Shown: in pieces, positions 1 to 10,876 of the stretch
Layout: each line of letters starts with the position of its first letter
Numbering within the stretch: the stretch's first letter is position 1
Source of the DNA: CAVTWH01 sp963850915
Lineage (GTDB): Bacteria > Actinomycetota > Actinomycetes > Mycobacteriales > Micromonosporaceae
DNA length: 64,000 nt
Direction: 5' to 3'
Assembly: GCA_963850915.1 (NCBI GenBank)
Contig: CAWKND010000006.1
Location: 496,001-560,000 of the forward strand
The notes under the pieces: model-generated
Told to the model about the DNA's origin: nothing
What the model saw: only the letters and a program-made list of their open reading frames with translations
Database searches by the model: none
Made by a program: the position numbers and the translations under genes

Positions 1-808
1 CGACGAGGCCGAGGCGCTGGTCAACGACGTCGAGGGGCAGATCAAACAGCAGACCGGCAAGGAGCTGGAGCCGGCCGACAACTACCTGACCATCCACCAG
101 CGCAGGTCGGTCGGCATTCCCGAGGTCGCCAAGACGCTGTTCATGCGGTACCCGCGCCGTTCGGTTCTCGGCCTGGCCCTCTTCGTCGGGCAGGCGTTCC
201 TCTACAACGCCGTCACCTTCGGCTTCGCCCAGATCCTGGAGACATTCTTCAAGGTCCAGTCCGGGCACACCGGGTACTACTACGTGGCCATCGCGATCGG
301 TAACCTGCTCGGCCCGCTGACCCTCGCGCCGCTGTTCGACTCGGTCGGTCGCCGGGTGATGATCGCCGGTACGTACCTGATCTCCGGCGCGCTGCTGTTC
401 GGCACGGCGCTGCTGTTCCACAACGGTTCGCTCAACGCCACCACGATGACCGCGTGCTGGTGCGTGGTGCTGTTCTTCGCCTCGGCGGGGGCCAGCTCGG
501 CGTACCTGACGGTCAGCGAGGTGTTCCCGATGGAGACCCGGGCGCTGGCCATCGCGGTGTTCTACGCCATCGGTACCGGCATCGGCGGTATCACCGGGCC
601 GCTGCTCTTCGCGAAGCTGGTGGGTACCGGCAAGGTCGGCGACACCGTCCTGGCCTTCTGCGTCGGCGCCGCGCTGATGATGGCCGCCGGCGTGGTCGCG
701 GCGATTCTCGGGGTGAACGCCGAGCGGCGCGGCCTGGAAGACATCGCCACCCCGCTCACCGCCCGCGACGGCGGCGACCAGTCCGCCTCCGCACCGGCAA
801 CTGCCTGA
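1..808 (+). CDS. MFS sugar-type transporter, C-terminal half (5' truncated)
   Basis: The frame is open from base 2, so the gene starts upstream of the window. About 268 residues are visible. A hydrophilic loop of about 50 residues (rich in E, D, Q) is followed by six hydrophobic segments, as expected for the second half of a 12-helix major facilitator. The loop-helix motif DSVGRRVMIAGTYLISG matches the conserved D-x-x-GRR motif after helix 8 of the sugar porter and metabolite:H+ symporter families. It ends in a short Asp/Ala-rich tail. It sits in the inner membrane and probably imports a sugar or organic acid. The substrate cannot be told from this half. Confidence 0.85.
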   Translation, partial: DEAEALVNDVEGQIKQQTGKELEPADNYLTIHQRRSVGIPEVAKTLFMRYPRRSVLGLALFVGQAFLYNAVTFGFAQILETFFKVQSGHTGYYYVAIAIGNLLGPLTLAPLFDSVGRRVMIAGTYLISGALLFGTALLFHNGSLNATTMTACWCVVLFFASAGASSAYLTVSEVFPMETRALAIAVFYAIGTGIGGITGPLLFAKLVGTGKVGDTVLAFCVGAALMMAAGVVAAILGVNAERRGLEDIATPLTARDGGDQSASAPATA

Positions 809-873
809 CCCCGCACCGCTTCACCGGCCGGCGCCCGCCTGGGCGCCGGCCGCCGATCTACCCGGAGGACCAC

Positions 874-1578
874 ATGACGCAACAGGCCGCCCCCGCCTCG
901 GTGCACAAGGACCGGGGCGGCGAGATCCGGGTACCAGCGGCCGTCGCCACCCTGGCCGCCATCCTGCTGTACGCCCTGCTGCCAACCGGGGTACTGGTCG
1001 GCCCGCGCTTCGTCATCCCCAGCCTGGAACTGCTGCTGCTCATCTGCCTGATCGCGGTGAACCCGGTCCGGATGAGCCGGCAGAACCGGCTGGGCCGGTC
1101 GCTGGCCATCGCCCTGGTGATCGTGATCGCGGCGACCAACCTGGTCTCCCTCGGTCTGCTGCTGCACACCCTGGTGACCAGCAAGGGCGGCGGCGGCCAG
1201 CTGATCCTGGCCGCCTTCCAGGTGTGGTTGACCGACGTCATCGTCTTCGCACTTGCCTTCTGGGAGCTGGACCGGGGCGGACCGGTGGTCCGCCACCTGA
1301 CCAAGCGGGAGAACCTGCCGCTGGCCGAGTTCCGCTTCTCCCAGGACGAGGACCGGGACACCGTCACCGAGGTACACCGCGGCGCCAGTGACGTGAGTGG
1401 CTGGATGCCCACGTTCCTCGACTACCTGTACGTCTCGCTGACCAACTCCTCCGCCTTCAGCCCCACCGACTGCATGCCACTCTCGCACCGCGCCAAGCTG
1501 CTCATGGGTACCGAAGCCACCGCCGCACTGATCACCTCGGTGGTGGTCATCGCCAAGGGCGTCGGCAGCCTCAGCTGA
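874..1578 (+). CDS. Integral membrane protein (DUF1345-like)
   Basis: A 234-residue membrane protein. The ATG at 874 was chosen because CCCGGAGGACC lies just upstream; the frame is open further 5' without a better start. There are hydrophobic segments near residues 20-40, 45-62, 75-100, 108-128 and 205-228. The soluble part reads as a conserved block with SLTNSSAFSPTDCMPLSHR followed by MGTEATAALITSVVVIAKG, which is typical of actinobacterial DUF1345-like proteins whose last loop carries an S-P-T-D motif. Its function is not established. It lies 65 bp after the MFS gene on the same strand and may be cotranscribed. The gene ends just before a T-run (1582-1590). Confidence 0.7.
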   Translation: MTQQAAPASVHKDRGGEIRVPAAVATLAAILLYALLPTGVLVGPRFVIPSLELLLLICLIAVNPVRMSRQNRLGRSLAIALVIVIAATNLVSLGLLLHTLVTSKGGGGQLILAAFQVWLTDVIVFALAFWELDRGGPVVRHLTKRENLPLAEFRFSQDEDRDTVTEVHRGASDVSGWMPTFLDYLYVSLTNSSAFSPTDCMPLSHRAKLLMGTEATAALITSVVVIAKGVGSLS

Positions 1579-1632
1579 CCCCTTTTTTGTTGCCGCACGC
1601 TTAACCCTCGCGGATCGGGGAAGGTGGAGAGC

Positions 1633-1914
1633 ATGGCTACTACAGCAACGTGGCGACCCCACGAGAAGCACGGGCAACTGGACGCGGCCGACCGTAACGA
1701 GTTGCCGGACAGCGCGTACGCGTTCCCGAAGAAGCGCAAGGAGCCGCTCACCGACGCCAAGCACGTACGCAACGCGGTGTCCCGGTTCGACCAGGTCGAG
1801 GACGTCACCGACGCCGAGCGTGACCAGGCGTTCGCCAACATCAAGAAGGCCGCCGAGCACTACGGTGTCGAGCTGACCGAGAGCAGCTGGCACGAGCTGG
1901 GCAAGCCGTCCTGA
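1633..1914 (+). CDS. Small conserved hydrophilic protein (DUF6582-like)
   Basis: A 93-residue charged protein. The ATG at 1633 is preferred over an in-frame GTG nine bases earlier because AAGGTGGAG lies at normal spacing before it. Recognisable blocks are LPDSAYAFPKKRKEPL, then DAKHVRNAVSRFDQVEDV and a helical ending with FANIKKAAEHYGVEL. This family is common in actinomycetes and in some phage-derived contexts; the role is unknown. There is no signal peptide or membrane segment. It is probably a small soluble helical protein. Confidence 0.75.
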   Translation: MATTATWRPHEKHGQLDAADRNELPDSAYAFPKKRKEPLTDAKHVRNAVSRFDQVEDVTDAERDQAFANIKKAAEHYGVELTESSWHELGKPS

Positions 1915-1942
1915 CCGCGCATCGCTGACCGCTGGCCGGCGT

Positions 1943-1955
1943 TAGCATTCGCCGG
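1943..1955 (+). promoter_or_regulatory. Leaderless -10 promoter of the alpha/beta hydrolase gene
   Basis: TAGCAT (1943-1948) is followed by 7 nt and then GTG at 1956. This fits the TANNNT-N6-7-start arrangement of leaderless actinobacterial mRNAs. No Shine-Dalgarno sequence is present. Confidence 0.5.
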
Positions 1956-2672
1956 GTGGAGGACGAGTCGGTACTGGACCGGGCGGCGCCCGGACCGGAG
2001 CTGACCGTGCGGTACGGGCCGGCACCCGAGCACGTGATCGACGTGTGGTCGGGTACCGGCCCACCCGACCGCCCGCTCGTGGTGTTCCTGCACGGCGGGT
2101 TCTGGCGGCCGGCGTACGACCGGGTGCACACGTACCCGCTGGCCAACGCGGTACGCGACGCGGGCTGGCCGATCGCCACCGTGGAGTACCGCCGTACCCC
2201 CGGCCGTCCGGGGCACAGTACCGACGATGTGGCAGCCGCTCTAGGTACGCCGATTCCGGTGCCACACAAGGGAATTGTGCTCGCCGGCCACTCGGCTGGC
2301 GGGCACCTCGCACTGTGGGTCGCAGCCAGCACCGCGCCGGCCGGGCTGCTGCGCGTGGTGGCTCTCGCACCAGTTGCCGACCTGGTACTCGCCGACGAGC
2401 TGCGCCTCGGTGGCGGTGCGGTACGGGCGTTCCTCGGAGCCGACCCCGGTGCCTTCGCAGAGCTGGATCCGGTGCGGCTACCCGCTCCCGGGGTACCGAC
2501 CGTGCTCATCCAGGGCGAGCGCGACGACACCGTGCCGCCCGCTGTCGCCGAGTCGTACCGGGCCGCCCACCCGGCGACCGAACTCATTACGTTGCCCGGT
2601 GCCGGCCACTACGGGCTCATCGACCCGCTGGCCGCCGCCTGGCCGACCGTCCTCGCCGCACTCACCCGTTGA
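1956..2672 (+). CDS. Alpha/beta hydrolase, arylformamidase/esterase-like
   Basis: A 238-residue cytoplasmic alpha/beta hydrolase with no signal peptide. The oxyanion-hole motif HGGFW lies near residue 47, the nucleophile elbow GHSAGG near residue 112, an acid candidate in GERDD near residue 191 and the catalytic His in GAGHYGLID near residue 218. HGG plus GHSAGG is the pattern of the hormone-sensitive-lipase/kynurenine-formamidase group. The substrate is not known, and no tryptophan-degradation genes lie nearby. The GTG start has no ribosome site but sits 7 nt after a TAGCAT box, so the mRNA may be leaderless. It ends 6 bp from the convergent Nudix gene. Confidence 0.85.
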   Translation: MEDESVLDRAAPGPELTVRYGPAPEHVIDVWSGTGPPDRPLVVFLHGGFWRPAYDRVHTYPLANAVRDAGWPIATVEYRRTPGRPGHSTDDVAAALGTPIPVPHKGIVLAGHSAGGHLALWVAASTAPAGLLRVVALAPVADLVLADELRLGGGAVRAFLGADPGAFAELDPVRLPAPGVPTVLIQGERDDTVPPAVAESYRAAHPATELITLPGAGHYGLIDPLAAAWPTVLAALTR

Positions 2673-2678
2673 GCGGCG

Positions 2679-3098
2679 CTATCGGGTTTGCGCGACGAAC
2701 AAGGCGAGGGTCGCCGCCAGCTGGGAGTGGGCCGGCTCGGGTGGCTGTGCCGGGTCGTACCAGCCGAGCCGGTCGAACTTGTGCGGTTCGCCGATCGCCA
2801 CCCCGGCCGGGTCCACCCGTACCGCGAAGACCAGTGCCACCCAGTGCGCGGACTCGCGGATCACGTTGCGTACCCCGAGCAGCCGGATCTCCAGGGCGCC
2901 GGTCGAGTACTCCTCGGCCACCTCACGGGCGACGGCCGCCTCGAACTCCTCGCCGAACTCCAGTGCCCCGGCGCCGGTGTCCCACCGGCCGGCCTCGTCC
3001 CGCGCCCCAGCGGAGCGGCGGGCCAGCAGTACCCGACCAGCGCCGTCATGGCAGACGAACACGCACGAGACGCTGGGCTGTCGTGGTTGATCGCTCAC
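2679..3098 (-). CDS. Nudix hydrolase
   Basis: A 139-residue Nudix protein, the usual size for a single-domain family member. The Nudix box is visible around residues 41-63: G at the start of GALEFGEEFE, then REVAEEY, matching G-x5-E-x7-REUxEExGU with the metal-binding glutamates present. It should hydrolyse a nucleoside diphosphate linked to another moiety, such as a damaged nucleotide, nucleotide sugar or NDP derivative. The exact substrate cannot be inferred. It starts with GTG and is convergent with the hydrolase gene. Confidence 0.88.
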   Translation of the reverse strand: MSDQPRQPSVSCVFVCHDGAGRVLLARRSAGARDEAGRWDTGAGALEFGEEFEAAVAREVAEEYSTGALEIRLLGVRNVIRESAHWVALVFAVRVDPAGVAIGEPHKFDRLGWYDPAQPPEPAHSQLAATLALFVAQTR

Positions 3099-3275
3099 CC
3101 GCCGATCCCATCACGCGTCCACCCGCGCCGGCCACCGGATAACGGCCGGCCGGGTTGGGTGGACGGCGCGGTTCACGCCTTGTGGGGTGTGGCGGTCAGC
3201 CAGGCGGCGGAGTGACCGGCCGGCGGGTTGGTGGCACCGCGTCGGCCGGCCATCCTTGCCACGTTCGCCGGTTGC

Positions 3276-4703
3276 TTACTGGTGGGGTTCAGCCGGCGCC
3301 TTGCGGGGCATGAGGGCGACGATCGGAAGGCTGAGGGCGGTGGTGGTCAGAACGACGACGAGCGTGACTTTCATGGCGTGGGCCTGTCCGGAGGTTGCGG
3401 TCTGGAAGAAGATCGAGCTGACCGCGGCTGAGCCGATCGCTGAAGCCAGTTGCTGGATCGAGCTGAGTGAGCCGCTGGCGCTGCCGGCTTCGTCGGGCTT
3501 CGCGTCGCCGAGCGCGACGGTGGGGATCGTGGCGAAGCAGAGGCCGGTACCGATGCCGATGACGATCAGCGCCGGGGCCAGTGTCCACAGGGTGACGTGC
3601 GTCCCGGAGTGGTCGATCAGGGCCAGGAGCCAGCCGCAGCCGACGAGGGTGACGGCTAGGCCGATGAAGACGAGCCGGCGACCGAGCTTGGCAACCAGGC
3701 CACCCATGGCTGCGAACGCGGCGGCGATGATCCCCACGGTGAGCGGTACCAGGCCGAGCGAGGTGCCGCGCGGGCTGGCGTGCAGCCCCTCCTGCAGGAA
3801 CAGTGACAGTACGAAGAACAGGCCGGTTCCGACGGCGAAGACGACCAGGCCGACGAGCATCGCGGAGGTGAAACCCCGGTTCTTCAACAGCGAGGGCGTG
3901 ATCAGCGGGTCGGTTGCGGTGCGTTGACGGTAGGCGAAGGCGCCGAAGAACAGGACGCCGACGGCGATCGAGATGACAGGGACGGCGCTCCAGCCGTAGG
4001 TCGAGCCGTCGATCAGGCCGTACAGCAGCCCGAGCATGGCTACCGCAAGCAGGCCGGAGCCCCAACCGTCGACGACCGTGGACCGGTCGCCGTCCTCACG
4101 CGGCAGGACCTTGGCGGCTACAACCAGCCCGATCACGCCAAGGATGATGTTTGCGAGGAAGATCGGACGCCAGGACAGACCGAACAGGTCGGCGTCGATG
4201 ATGAATCCGGCCAGGACCGGGCCACCGACACTGGACAGCCCGAGAACCGGACCGAACAGCCCGAAAGCCTTGCCAAGCATTTCGGGGCTGAACGCTTTCG
4301 TCATGATGGCCACGCCCTGCGGGAGGAGGAGCGCCCCGAACGCTCCCTGAGCAACCCGCGCGACGATGAGCAGGGCCGGGTCAGGTGAGAACCCGGCAAC
4401 TGCGGAGGCCAGGGTGAATCCGCCCATGCCGATCAGGAGAATCCGGCGTTGGCCGAACTTGTCACCCAGCCGTCCGCCGAGCACGAGCAGGACACCCATG
4501 GCGAGCATGTACGCCGGCCCCAACCACTTGATCAGACTCTCGCCACCGTTGAGATCGCGGGCGATAGTGGGGGCCGCGATGTTCGTGACGGTCGCATCGA
4601 TCACGTCGAGAGCGTCAGCAAGCAGCACCACCGCCAGGATCGCCCACATCAAGCGACTGGAGCGGCCTGCGGTGACTGTGCCCGGCTCCGTCAAGGTAGT
4701 CAT
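3276..4703 (-). CDS. MFS drug-exporter-type transporter (DHA2, 14-helix)
   Basis: A 475-residue major facilitator of the EmrB/QacA (DHA2) type with about 14 hydrophobic segments. Visible signatures are LADALDVIDATVTNIAAPTI in helix 1, WLGPAYMLAMGVLLVLGGRLGD in helix 2 and the loop, and GPVLGLSSVGGPVLAG, the motif-C-like glycine-rich helix of antiporters. It probably exports small hydrophobic compounds using the proton gradient. The ATG follows GAAGGA at good spacing. No regulator is adjacent. Codon use differs from most of the window: GTA codons and GTAC are rare here, which hints at a separate origin. Confidence 0.9.
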   Translation of the reverse strand: MTTLTEPGTVTAGRSSRLMWAILAVVLLADALDVIDATVTNIAAPTIARDLNGGESLIKWLGPAYMLAMGVLLVLGGRLGDKFGQRRILLIGMGGFTLASAVAGFSPDPALLIVARVAQGAFGALLLPQGVAIMTKAFSPEMLGKAFGLFGPVLGLSSVGGPVLAGFIIDADLFGLSWRPIFLANIILGVIGLVVAAKVLPREDGDRSTVVDGWGSGLLAVAMLGLLYGLIDGSTYGWSAVPVISIAVGVLFFGAFAYRQRTATDPLITPSLLKNRGFTSAMLVGLVVFAVGTGLFFVLSLFLQEGLHASPRGTSLGLVPLTVGIIAAAFAAMGGLVAKLGRRLVFIGLAVTLVGCGWLLALIDHSGTHVTLWTLAPALIVIGIGTGLCFATIPTVALGDAKPDEAGSASGSLSSIQQLASAIGSAAVSSIFFQTATSGQAHAMKVTLVVVLTTTALSLPIVALMPRKAPAEPHQ

Positions 4704-4870
4704 ATAAGGAATGTCCTTCTCGGCTCCGTCGGGGCGGCCCTCCTGGGCGGCCTCTCACCCCCACTACGAACACCCCTGACCCGATCCGACACCGGCTCCG
4801 AAATCTTTTCCAGAAGGTCAGGCGCGAGTTCGTCTGCCGTCCGGCTCCACCTTCGACTGCGAAGAGCGGT

Positions 4871-5707
4871 TCAGTGGGTGGTGCCGGCGCACCACAGCGG
4901 CTTCACGCCGGCGACCACACAGACGTCCCCGTTGGCCTGCAGGACAAGCACGGCACCCGGGTGGCCGGCGGTACCGCTGCTCCACAATGGCTGCTGTGGC
5001 TGGGTGTAGACGACGAAGTTACCGTCATCCTGGAACGTCGCCTGGTAGCCGGAGCCCGCCGTATTGGCGTGCCACAGCCGTTTCCCGGCCAGGTCGGTGA
5101 TCACCAGGTCGCCGTCGGTACCCATCGAGAGGACGGTGCGCGCCGTGCGTACCGAGTCGCCCCGGAACAGGGCCCGGGTCGCGCTGACGGTGAGGGTGGC
5201 TGGTCCGCTCGGCCCCGGGGCGGTCGGGCTGGGCGTCGCCACGGCCGGTGCGGCGATGGCACTCGAACCGGCCGGTGACCCGGGAACGCTGGATCCAGTG
5301 CGGCTGGGCGCGGGCGCGGACGCCGCCCGGCCGGCCGACGGCGTCAGGGTCGGCCCCCCGGTAGGGGTCGAGATCGTCGGTGCGCCGGCCGCGAGTGGCA
5401 GCGGGGGTACCGGGCCGTCGGTCGCCGGCTGGCCGCCCAGCAACGATGCGAGTACCGGGAACGAGGCGATGACCAGGGCGGCGGCGAGGATCAGGTACCA
5501 GCGGTCGAGCAGTCCCTTGGCCCGCCGGTGGGTACCCCCCGTTCTGGGCTGCTCGGGTCGGAGCGGGACCGGGTCCGGGACCGCGACCAGGTCACTTCCC
5601 GTCGCGGAGGCGATTGCCGTAACCGAGTCGGGCACCGGGCGGGCATCCGGTCCGGTGGCGCGGTTGTCGGGCGTACCGCCGTCCGGTGTGCCGTGCTGGT
5701 GCGTCAT
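4871..5707 (-). CDS. Membrane-anchored bulb-type lectin domain protein
   Basis: A 278-residue protein. The ATG at 5707 follows a GGAGAG sequence; an upstream in-frame GTG region looks non-coding. Order of parts: a cytoplasmic head of about 65 residues, one membrane helix (WYLILAAALVIASFPVLAS), a Pro/Thr/Ala/Ser linker of about 90 residues, then a C-terminal domain with two beta-prism lectin repeats. The repeat FQDDGNFVVY matches the Q-x-D-x-N-x-V-x-Y mannose-binding motif of bulb-type lectins; a second, weaker copy reads LQANGDVCVV. The inferred role is binding a mannose-type glycan outside the cell. There is no catalytic domain. Confidence 0.85.
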   Translation of the reverse strand: MTHQHGTPDGGTPDNRATGPDARPVPDSVTAIASATGSDLVAVPDPVPLRPEQPRTGGTHRRAKGLLDRWYLILAAALVIASFPVLASLLGGQPATDGPVPPLPLAAGAPTISTPTGGPTLTPSAGRAASAPAPSRTGSSVPGSPAGSSAIAAPAVATPSPTAPGPSGPATLTVSATRALFRGDSVRTARTVLSMGTDGDLVITDLAGKRLWHANTAGSGYQATFQDDGNFVVYTQPQQPLWSSGTAGHPGAVLVLQANGDVCVVAGVKPLWCAGTTH

Positions 5708-5913
5708 CTCTCCGCCGTCGTCGCGCCGCTGCTGTCCATGCCAACCCGCGGCGGCCCAGCAACAGCTGCCCACAACACTTGCCACCACGCCGTGCCGGCC
5801 AGCAGAAACTTACCGGATCTCGCGGAAACCGCTCATCCACTGGCCGCGGCCGCACGATTGGGTGCGGTCGGCGGTTGTGCGGTGCGGTGCGGTCGGGTGG
5901 GGCGCGGTCCCGG

Positions 5914-6342
5914 TCAGGACGGGGCGTTGACGGGACGGGTCGGGAAGGTGCTGCCGAGTACCCCGGAGATGGCGGCCAGGCCCTCGGGTACGAGCGAGTA
6001 GTAGACCCAGGTACCCCGCCGCTCAGCGCTGATCAACCCGGCTTCGCGCAGTACCCGCAGGTGGTGGGAGAGCGTCGGTCCGGTCACGTGGAACGCCTGG
6101 GTCAACTCGAAGACGCTCACCGTACCGGCCGGGTGACTACCGATCAGCGACAGCAACCGCAGCCGGATCGGATCGGCAAGCGCCTTCAGGCTGCGCGCGA
6201 GTGCGGTAGCGGAGGCGGTGCTGAAGTCGTCGGGCTGATCCGCCGATGGGTCAGCCGGGTCGGTCGCTGGCTGTGGGTCGAGGTGGGATTCGTTGGGCAA
6301 CACCGGGGCAGTCTGGCAAACGTGAGTGAGTGGCAGCAACAT
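5914..6342 (-). CDS. ArsR-family transcriptional regulator
   Basis: A 142-residue winged-helix protein. The recognition region VTGPTLSHHLRVLREAGLI and the wing RRGTWVYYSLV are typical of ArsR/SmtB repressors. The family's metal ligands (the ELCVCDL-type motif in helix 3) are absent; that position reads VSVFELTQAF. This protein is therefore more likely a non-metal sensor. The N-terminal 40 residues are Pro/Asp-rich and may be over-called, because no ribosome site precedes the ATG. It lies downstream of the methylmalonyl-CoA mutase genes on the same strand, but an 87-bp gap separates it from meaB. Confidence 0.82.
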   Translation of the reverse strand: MLLPLTHVCQTAPVLPNESHLDPQPATDPADPSADQPDDFSTASATALARSLKALADPIRLRLLSLIGSHPAGTVSVFELTQAFHVTGPTLSHHLRVLREAGLISAERRGTWVYYSLVPEGLAAISGVLGSTFPTRPVNAPS

Positions 6343-6429
6343 TCATAAACCGGAACTTCGCGACGATCCCCGATGACCTGGGGTGTTGTCATTGGCATGT
6401 GGGATTGATAACAGGCCGAAGTCGGCAAA

Positions 6430-7433
6430 TCACGTTCCGTCGATGGGTGGCCGCTGCTGGTACGCGTCGAGCAGCCGCTGCGCGGCGAGTACCGGGGTGA
6501 GGGTACCGTCGGCCACCGCCCGTTCGATCTCCGGCGCGAGTGCCTGGATGCGGGGGTCGTGCCGGTACCCGTCCAGCAGCGCCTCGCGCACCATCGCCCG
6601 TACCCACCGCACCTGCTGCTGCTGCCGGCGCCGGTGCAGTTCGCCCCGCTCGGCCAGCCAGTTCTGGTGCCGGAGCAGCTTGTCCCACACCGAGTCCACC
6701 CCGTCGCCGGTCAACCCGCTACAGGTGAGTACCGGCGGCTGCCACTCGGAGTCGTTGCCACGAAGGAGTCGTAGCGCGCCGGACAGCTCCCGGGCGGCGC
6801 CCTGTGCCTCGGTCCGGTGCGCGCCGTCGGCCTTGTTCACCGCGATCACGTCGGCCAGCTCGAGCACGCCCTTCTTGATGCCCTGCAGTTGGTCGCCGGT
6901 ACGGGCCAGGCTCAGCAGCAGGAAGCTGTCCACCATGTCGGCGACCGCCGTCTCCGACTGGCCGACGCCCACCGTCTCGACGAGCAGCACGTCGTAGCCG
7001 GCCGCCGCCAGCACCACCATCGCCTCCCGGGTGGCCCGGGTGACTCCACCGAGCGTCCCGGCCGTCGGCGAGGGGCGGATGAACGCGGCCGGATCCGTTG
7101 CCAGTCTTGCCATCCGGGTCTTGTCGCCGAGGATGCTGCCGCCCGTGCGGGTGGACGACGGATCGACCGCGAGTACCGCCACCCGGTGCCCGGCTCCGGT
7201 CAACTGGGTACCGAGCTCGTCGATGAAGGTGGACTTGCCGACCCCGGGTACCCCGGTGATCCCGATCCGCCGGGTCTCGCCGGCCGGCGGCAGCGCGGCG
7301 AGCAGCTCCTGGGCTGTCGCCCGGTGCTCTGGCCGGGTCGACTCGACCAGCGTGATCGCGCGGGCCAGCAGCGCGCGATCGTTGCCGCGTACCCCGTTGA
7401 CCAGCTCGGCCAGCGTCGGCCGTGACGGTTCGG

Positions 7434-7437
<4 letters not shown>
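6430..7437 (-). CDS. meaB: Methylmalonyl-CoA mutase-associated GTPase MeaB
   Basis: A 335-residue G3E-type P-loop GTPase, full length for MeaB/ArgK. Walker A reads GVPGVGKSTFIDELG near residue 63; the Mg-binding block ILAVDPSS of the usual pattern appears as VLAVDPSSTRTGGSILGDKTRM; the guanine-specificity motif NKAD lies near residue 201. MeaB guards adenosylcobalamin loading and protects methylmalonyl-CoA mutase from inactivation. Its GTG start overlaps the mutB stop as GTGA (7434-7437), so the two are translationally coupled. Confidence 0.95.
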
Positions 7438-9671
<2,234 letters not shown>

Positions 9672-9683
9672 GAACGGATGTTA
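9672..9683 (-). promoter_or_regulatory. Leaderless -10 box of mutB, identical to that of mutA
   Basis: On the minus strand the sequence into the start codon is TAACAT-CCGTTC-ATG. TAACAT (9678-9683) fits a -10 hexamer and leaves 6 nt to the ATG. The same 15 bases precede mutA. Confidence 0.6.
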
Positions 9684-10025
9684 CGGCCGCCGGCGGCCCC
9701 GGCGGACCCGGTGTGAGCATCCGCTCAGCGGCCTGCCGTCCAGATCGCCAGCTCAACGCCGCGCTTCTACCGCAGCCGAGCTCCACCGCTAGCCGAGTTC
9801 CACCGTGGCCGAGTTCCACCGTGGCCGAGTCCCGCCGCGAGCCGGGTCCCGCCGCTGCCCGGGTGCACCGATAGGGGCCGCCCCCGGGCGCACGCCTCGC
9901 CGGCGGCCCGGTCGGCGGCGCCCGTCCGATGGCGCCGATCCGTGCCCCAGCGACCCGTGCGAGCCCGTGGCGCCGAGCCGCGGCGCCGACCCGTGGGGCC
10001 GACGCCGCGGAGGCGCGTCACCCAA
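9684..10025. other. Gene-free stretch with short degenerate repeats
   Basis: A 342-bp very GC-rich stretch between mutB and the next minus-strand gene. It holds two to three direct copies of GCCGAGTTCCACCGTG (about 9787-9830) followed by diverged GTCCCGCCG copies. I see no credible gene; open frames here have shadow-type composition. It must contain the upstream promoter region of mutB. Confidence 0.55.
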
Positions 10026-10688
10026 TCACACACGTGCCGTTTCGGGGGCGCTCGCTCGGCGCAGCGAGGCGACTCCCGCGAAAAGCGCCCAGTAGGTGAT
10101 CAGGGACGCGGTCATCGCCGTGTTGCCCCAGCCGAGCGCGCTGTAGAAGGTGGCCGCGTTGTTGCCGAAGTACAGCGACGGGACGAAGACGAGGTTGATC
10201 GCGGCGATGAGGTACGCCACCGCGCCGATCCAGCCAGGCAGTACCCGGGTTCGGCGGATCGCGTACCCGGCAGCGCCGAGCATCAACACCGTCAGAGCCC
10301 GGCCGATCGAGCCGTGGATCAGGATGTCGCCGTCGGCGAGCGGTCCGGTCGTTGTCGGGTCGATACCCGCGCTCGGATGCGCGATCGCCGGGCCGACCTC
10401 CAGCGACGAACCGACCAGGATGATCGCCACGTAGATCAGCCCGGTGCCGTAGATCAGGCTGGCGAGCCAGTCGAAACCGGCCGCCGCATGCCCGATCAGG
10501 TGCCGCAGGCCGGTGAAGAACATGATCAGGAACATGCAGGCGATGATCGTCAGCAGGTTGCGGGTCAGCACGTCCCACGCCGGTGGCGGCCCGGAGTAGA
10601 TGAAGTACAGCGGGACGGATGCCAGGCCGACCACTCCGACGGCGACACCGGATACCCCTGTAATCCGCTGTACCGTTCGATCGTTCAT
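10026..10688 (-). CDS. Integral membrane protein (DUF4386-like)
   Basis: A 220-residue protein with about six membrane segments. The ATG at 10688 follows ATGAGGAGCC at good spacing; longer open frame upstream is non-coding. Recognisable features are RITGVSGVAVGVVGLASVPLY at the N-terminus and LPGWIGAVAYLIAAINLVFVPSLYFG in the second half, resembling the DUF4386/YhhN-like small membrane families. Function unknown. A perfect 17-bp palindrome lies just upstream, suggesting its own regulation. Confidence 0.72.
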   Translation of the reverse strand: MNDRTVQRITGVSGVAVGVVGLASVPLYFIYSGPPPAWDVLTRNLLTIIACMFLIMFFTGLRHLIGHAAAGFDWLASLIYGTGLIYVAIILVGSSLEVGPAIAHPSAGIDPTTTGPLADGDILIHGSIGRALTVLMLGAAGYAIRRTRVLPGWIGAVAYLIAAINLVFVPSLYFGNNAATFYSALGWGNTAMTASLITYWALFAGVASLRRASAPETARV

Positions 10689-10706
10689 CGAAGGCTCCTC
10701 ATTTCT

Positions 10707-10723
10707 GTAGGTCGTTGACCTAC
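10707..10723. promoter_or_regulatory. Perfect palindrome GTAGGTC-GTT-GACCTAC, candidate operator
   Basis: Seven-base arms around a 3-base centre, 18 bp upstream of the 10688 start codon. The position fits an operator over the transcription start. No regulator gene is adjacent. Confidence 0.5.
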
Positions 10724-10776
10724 CAAGGGTGGCCGTCGGGTGCCGATCAGGGCACGGGTGCCATCGCCCCGAACGG

Positions 10777-10792
10777 GGGGTGTTAACACCCC
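10777..10792. promoter_or_regulatory. Perfect 16-bp palindrome GGGGTGTTAACACCCC
   Basis: Lies between the end of the ABC exporter gene and the 10688 gene. It has no loop and no T-run, so it looks like a protein-binding site rather than a terminator. Confidence 0.4.
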
Positions 10793-10876
10793 GACTTAGT
10801 GGCGACAGCGGTCGCTGGCCGTGACTCCGGGCGCGGGTCACCGCCGTCCGTGCACCCGGCAGGCGAGCGGAGTGGG

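Noticed and set aside
454..873. Upstream extension of the 874 membrane protein gene
   Set aside because: It overlaps the MFS gene in another frame and reads Arg/Gly-rich shadow sequence. The ribosome site supports ATG 874.
5914..6342. Arsenic or zinc resistance regulator
   Set aside because: The metal-binding cysteines of ArsR/SmtB sensors are missing and no resistance genes are adjacent.
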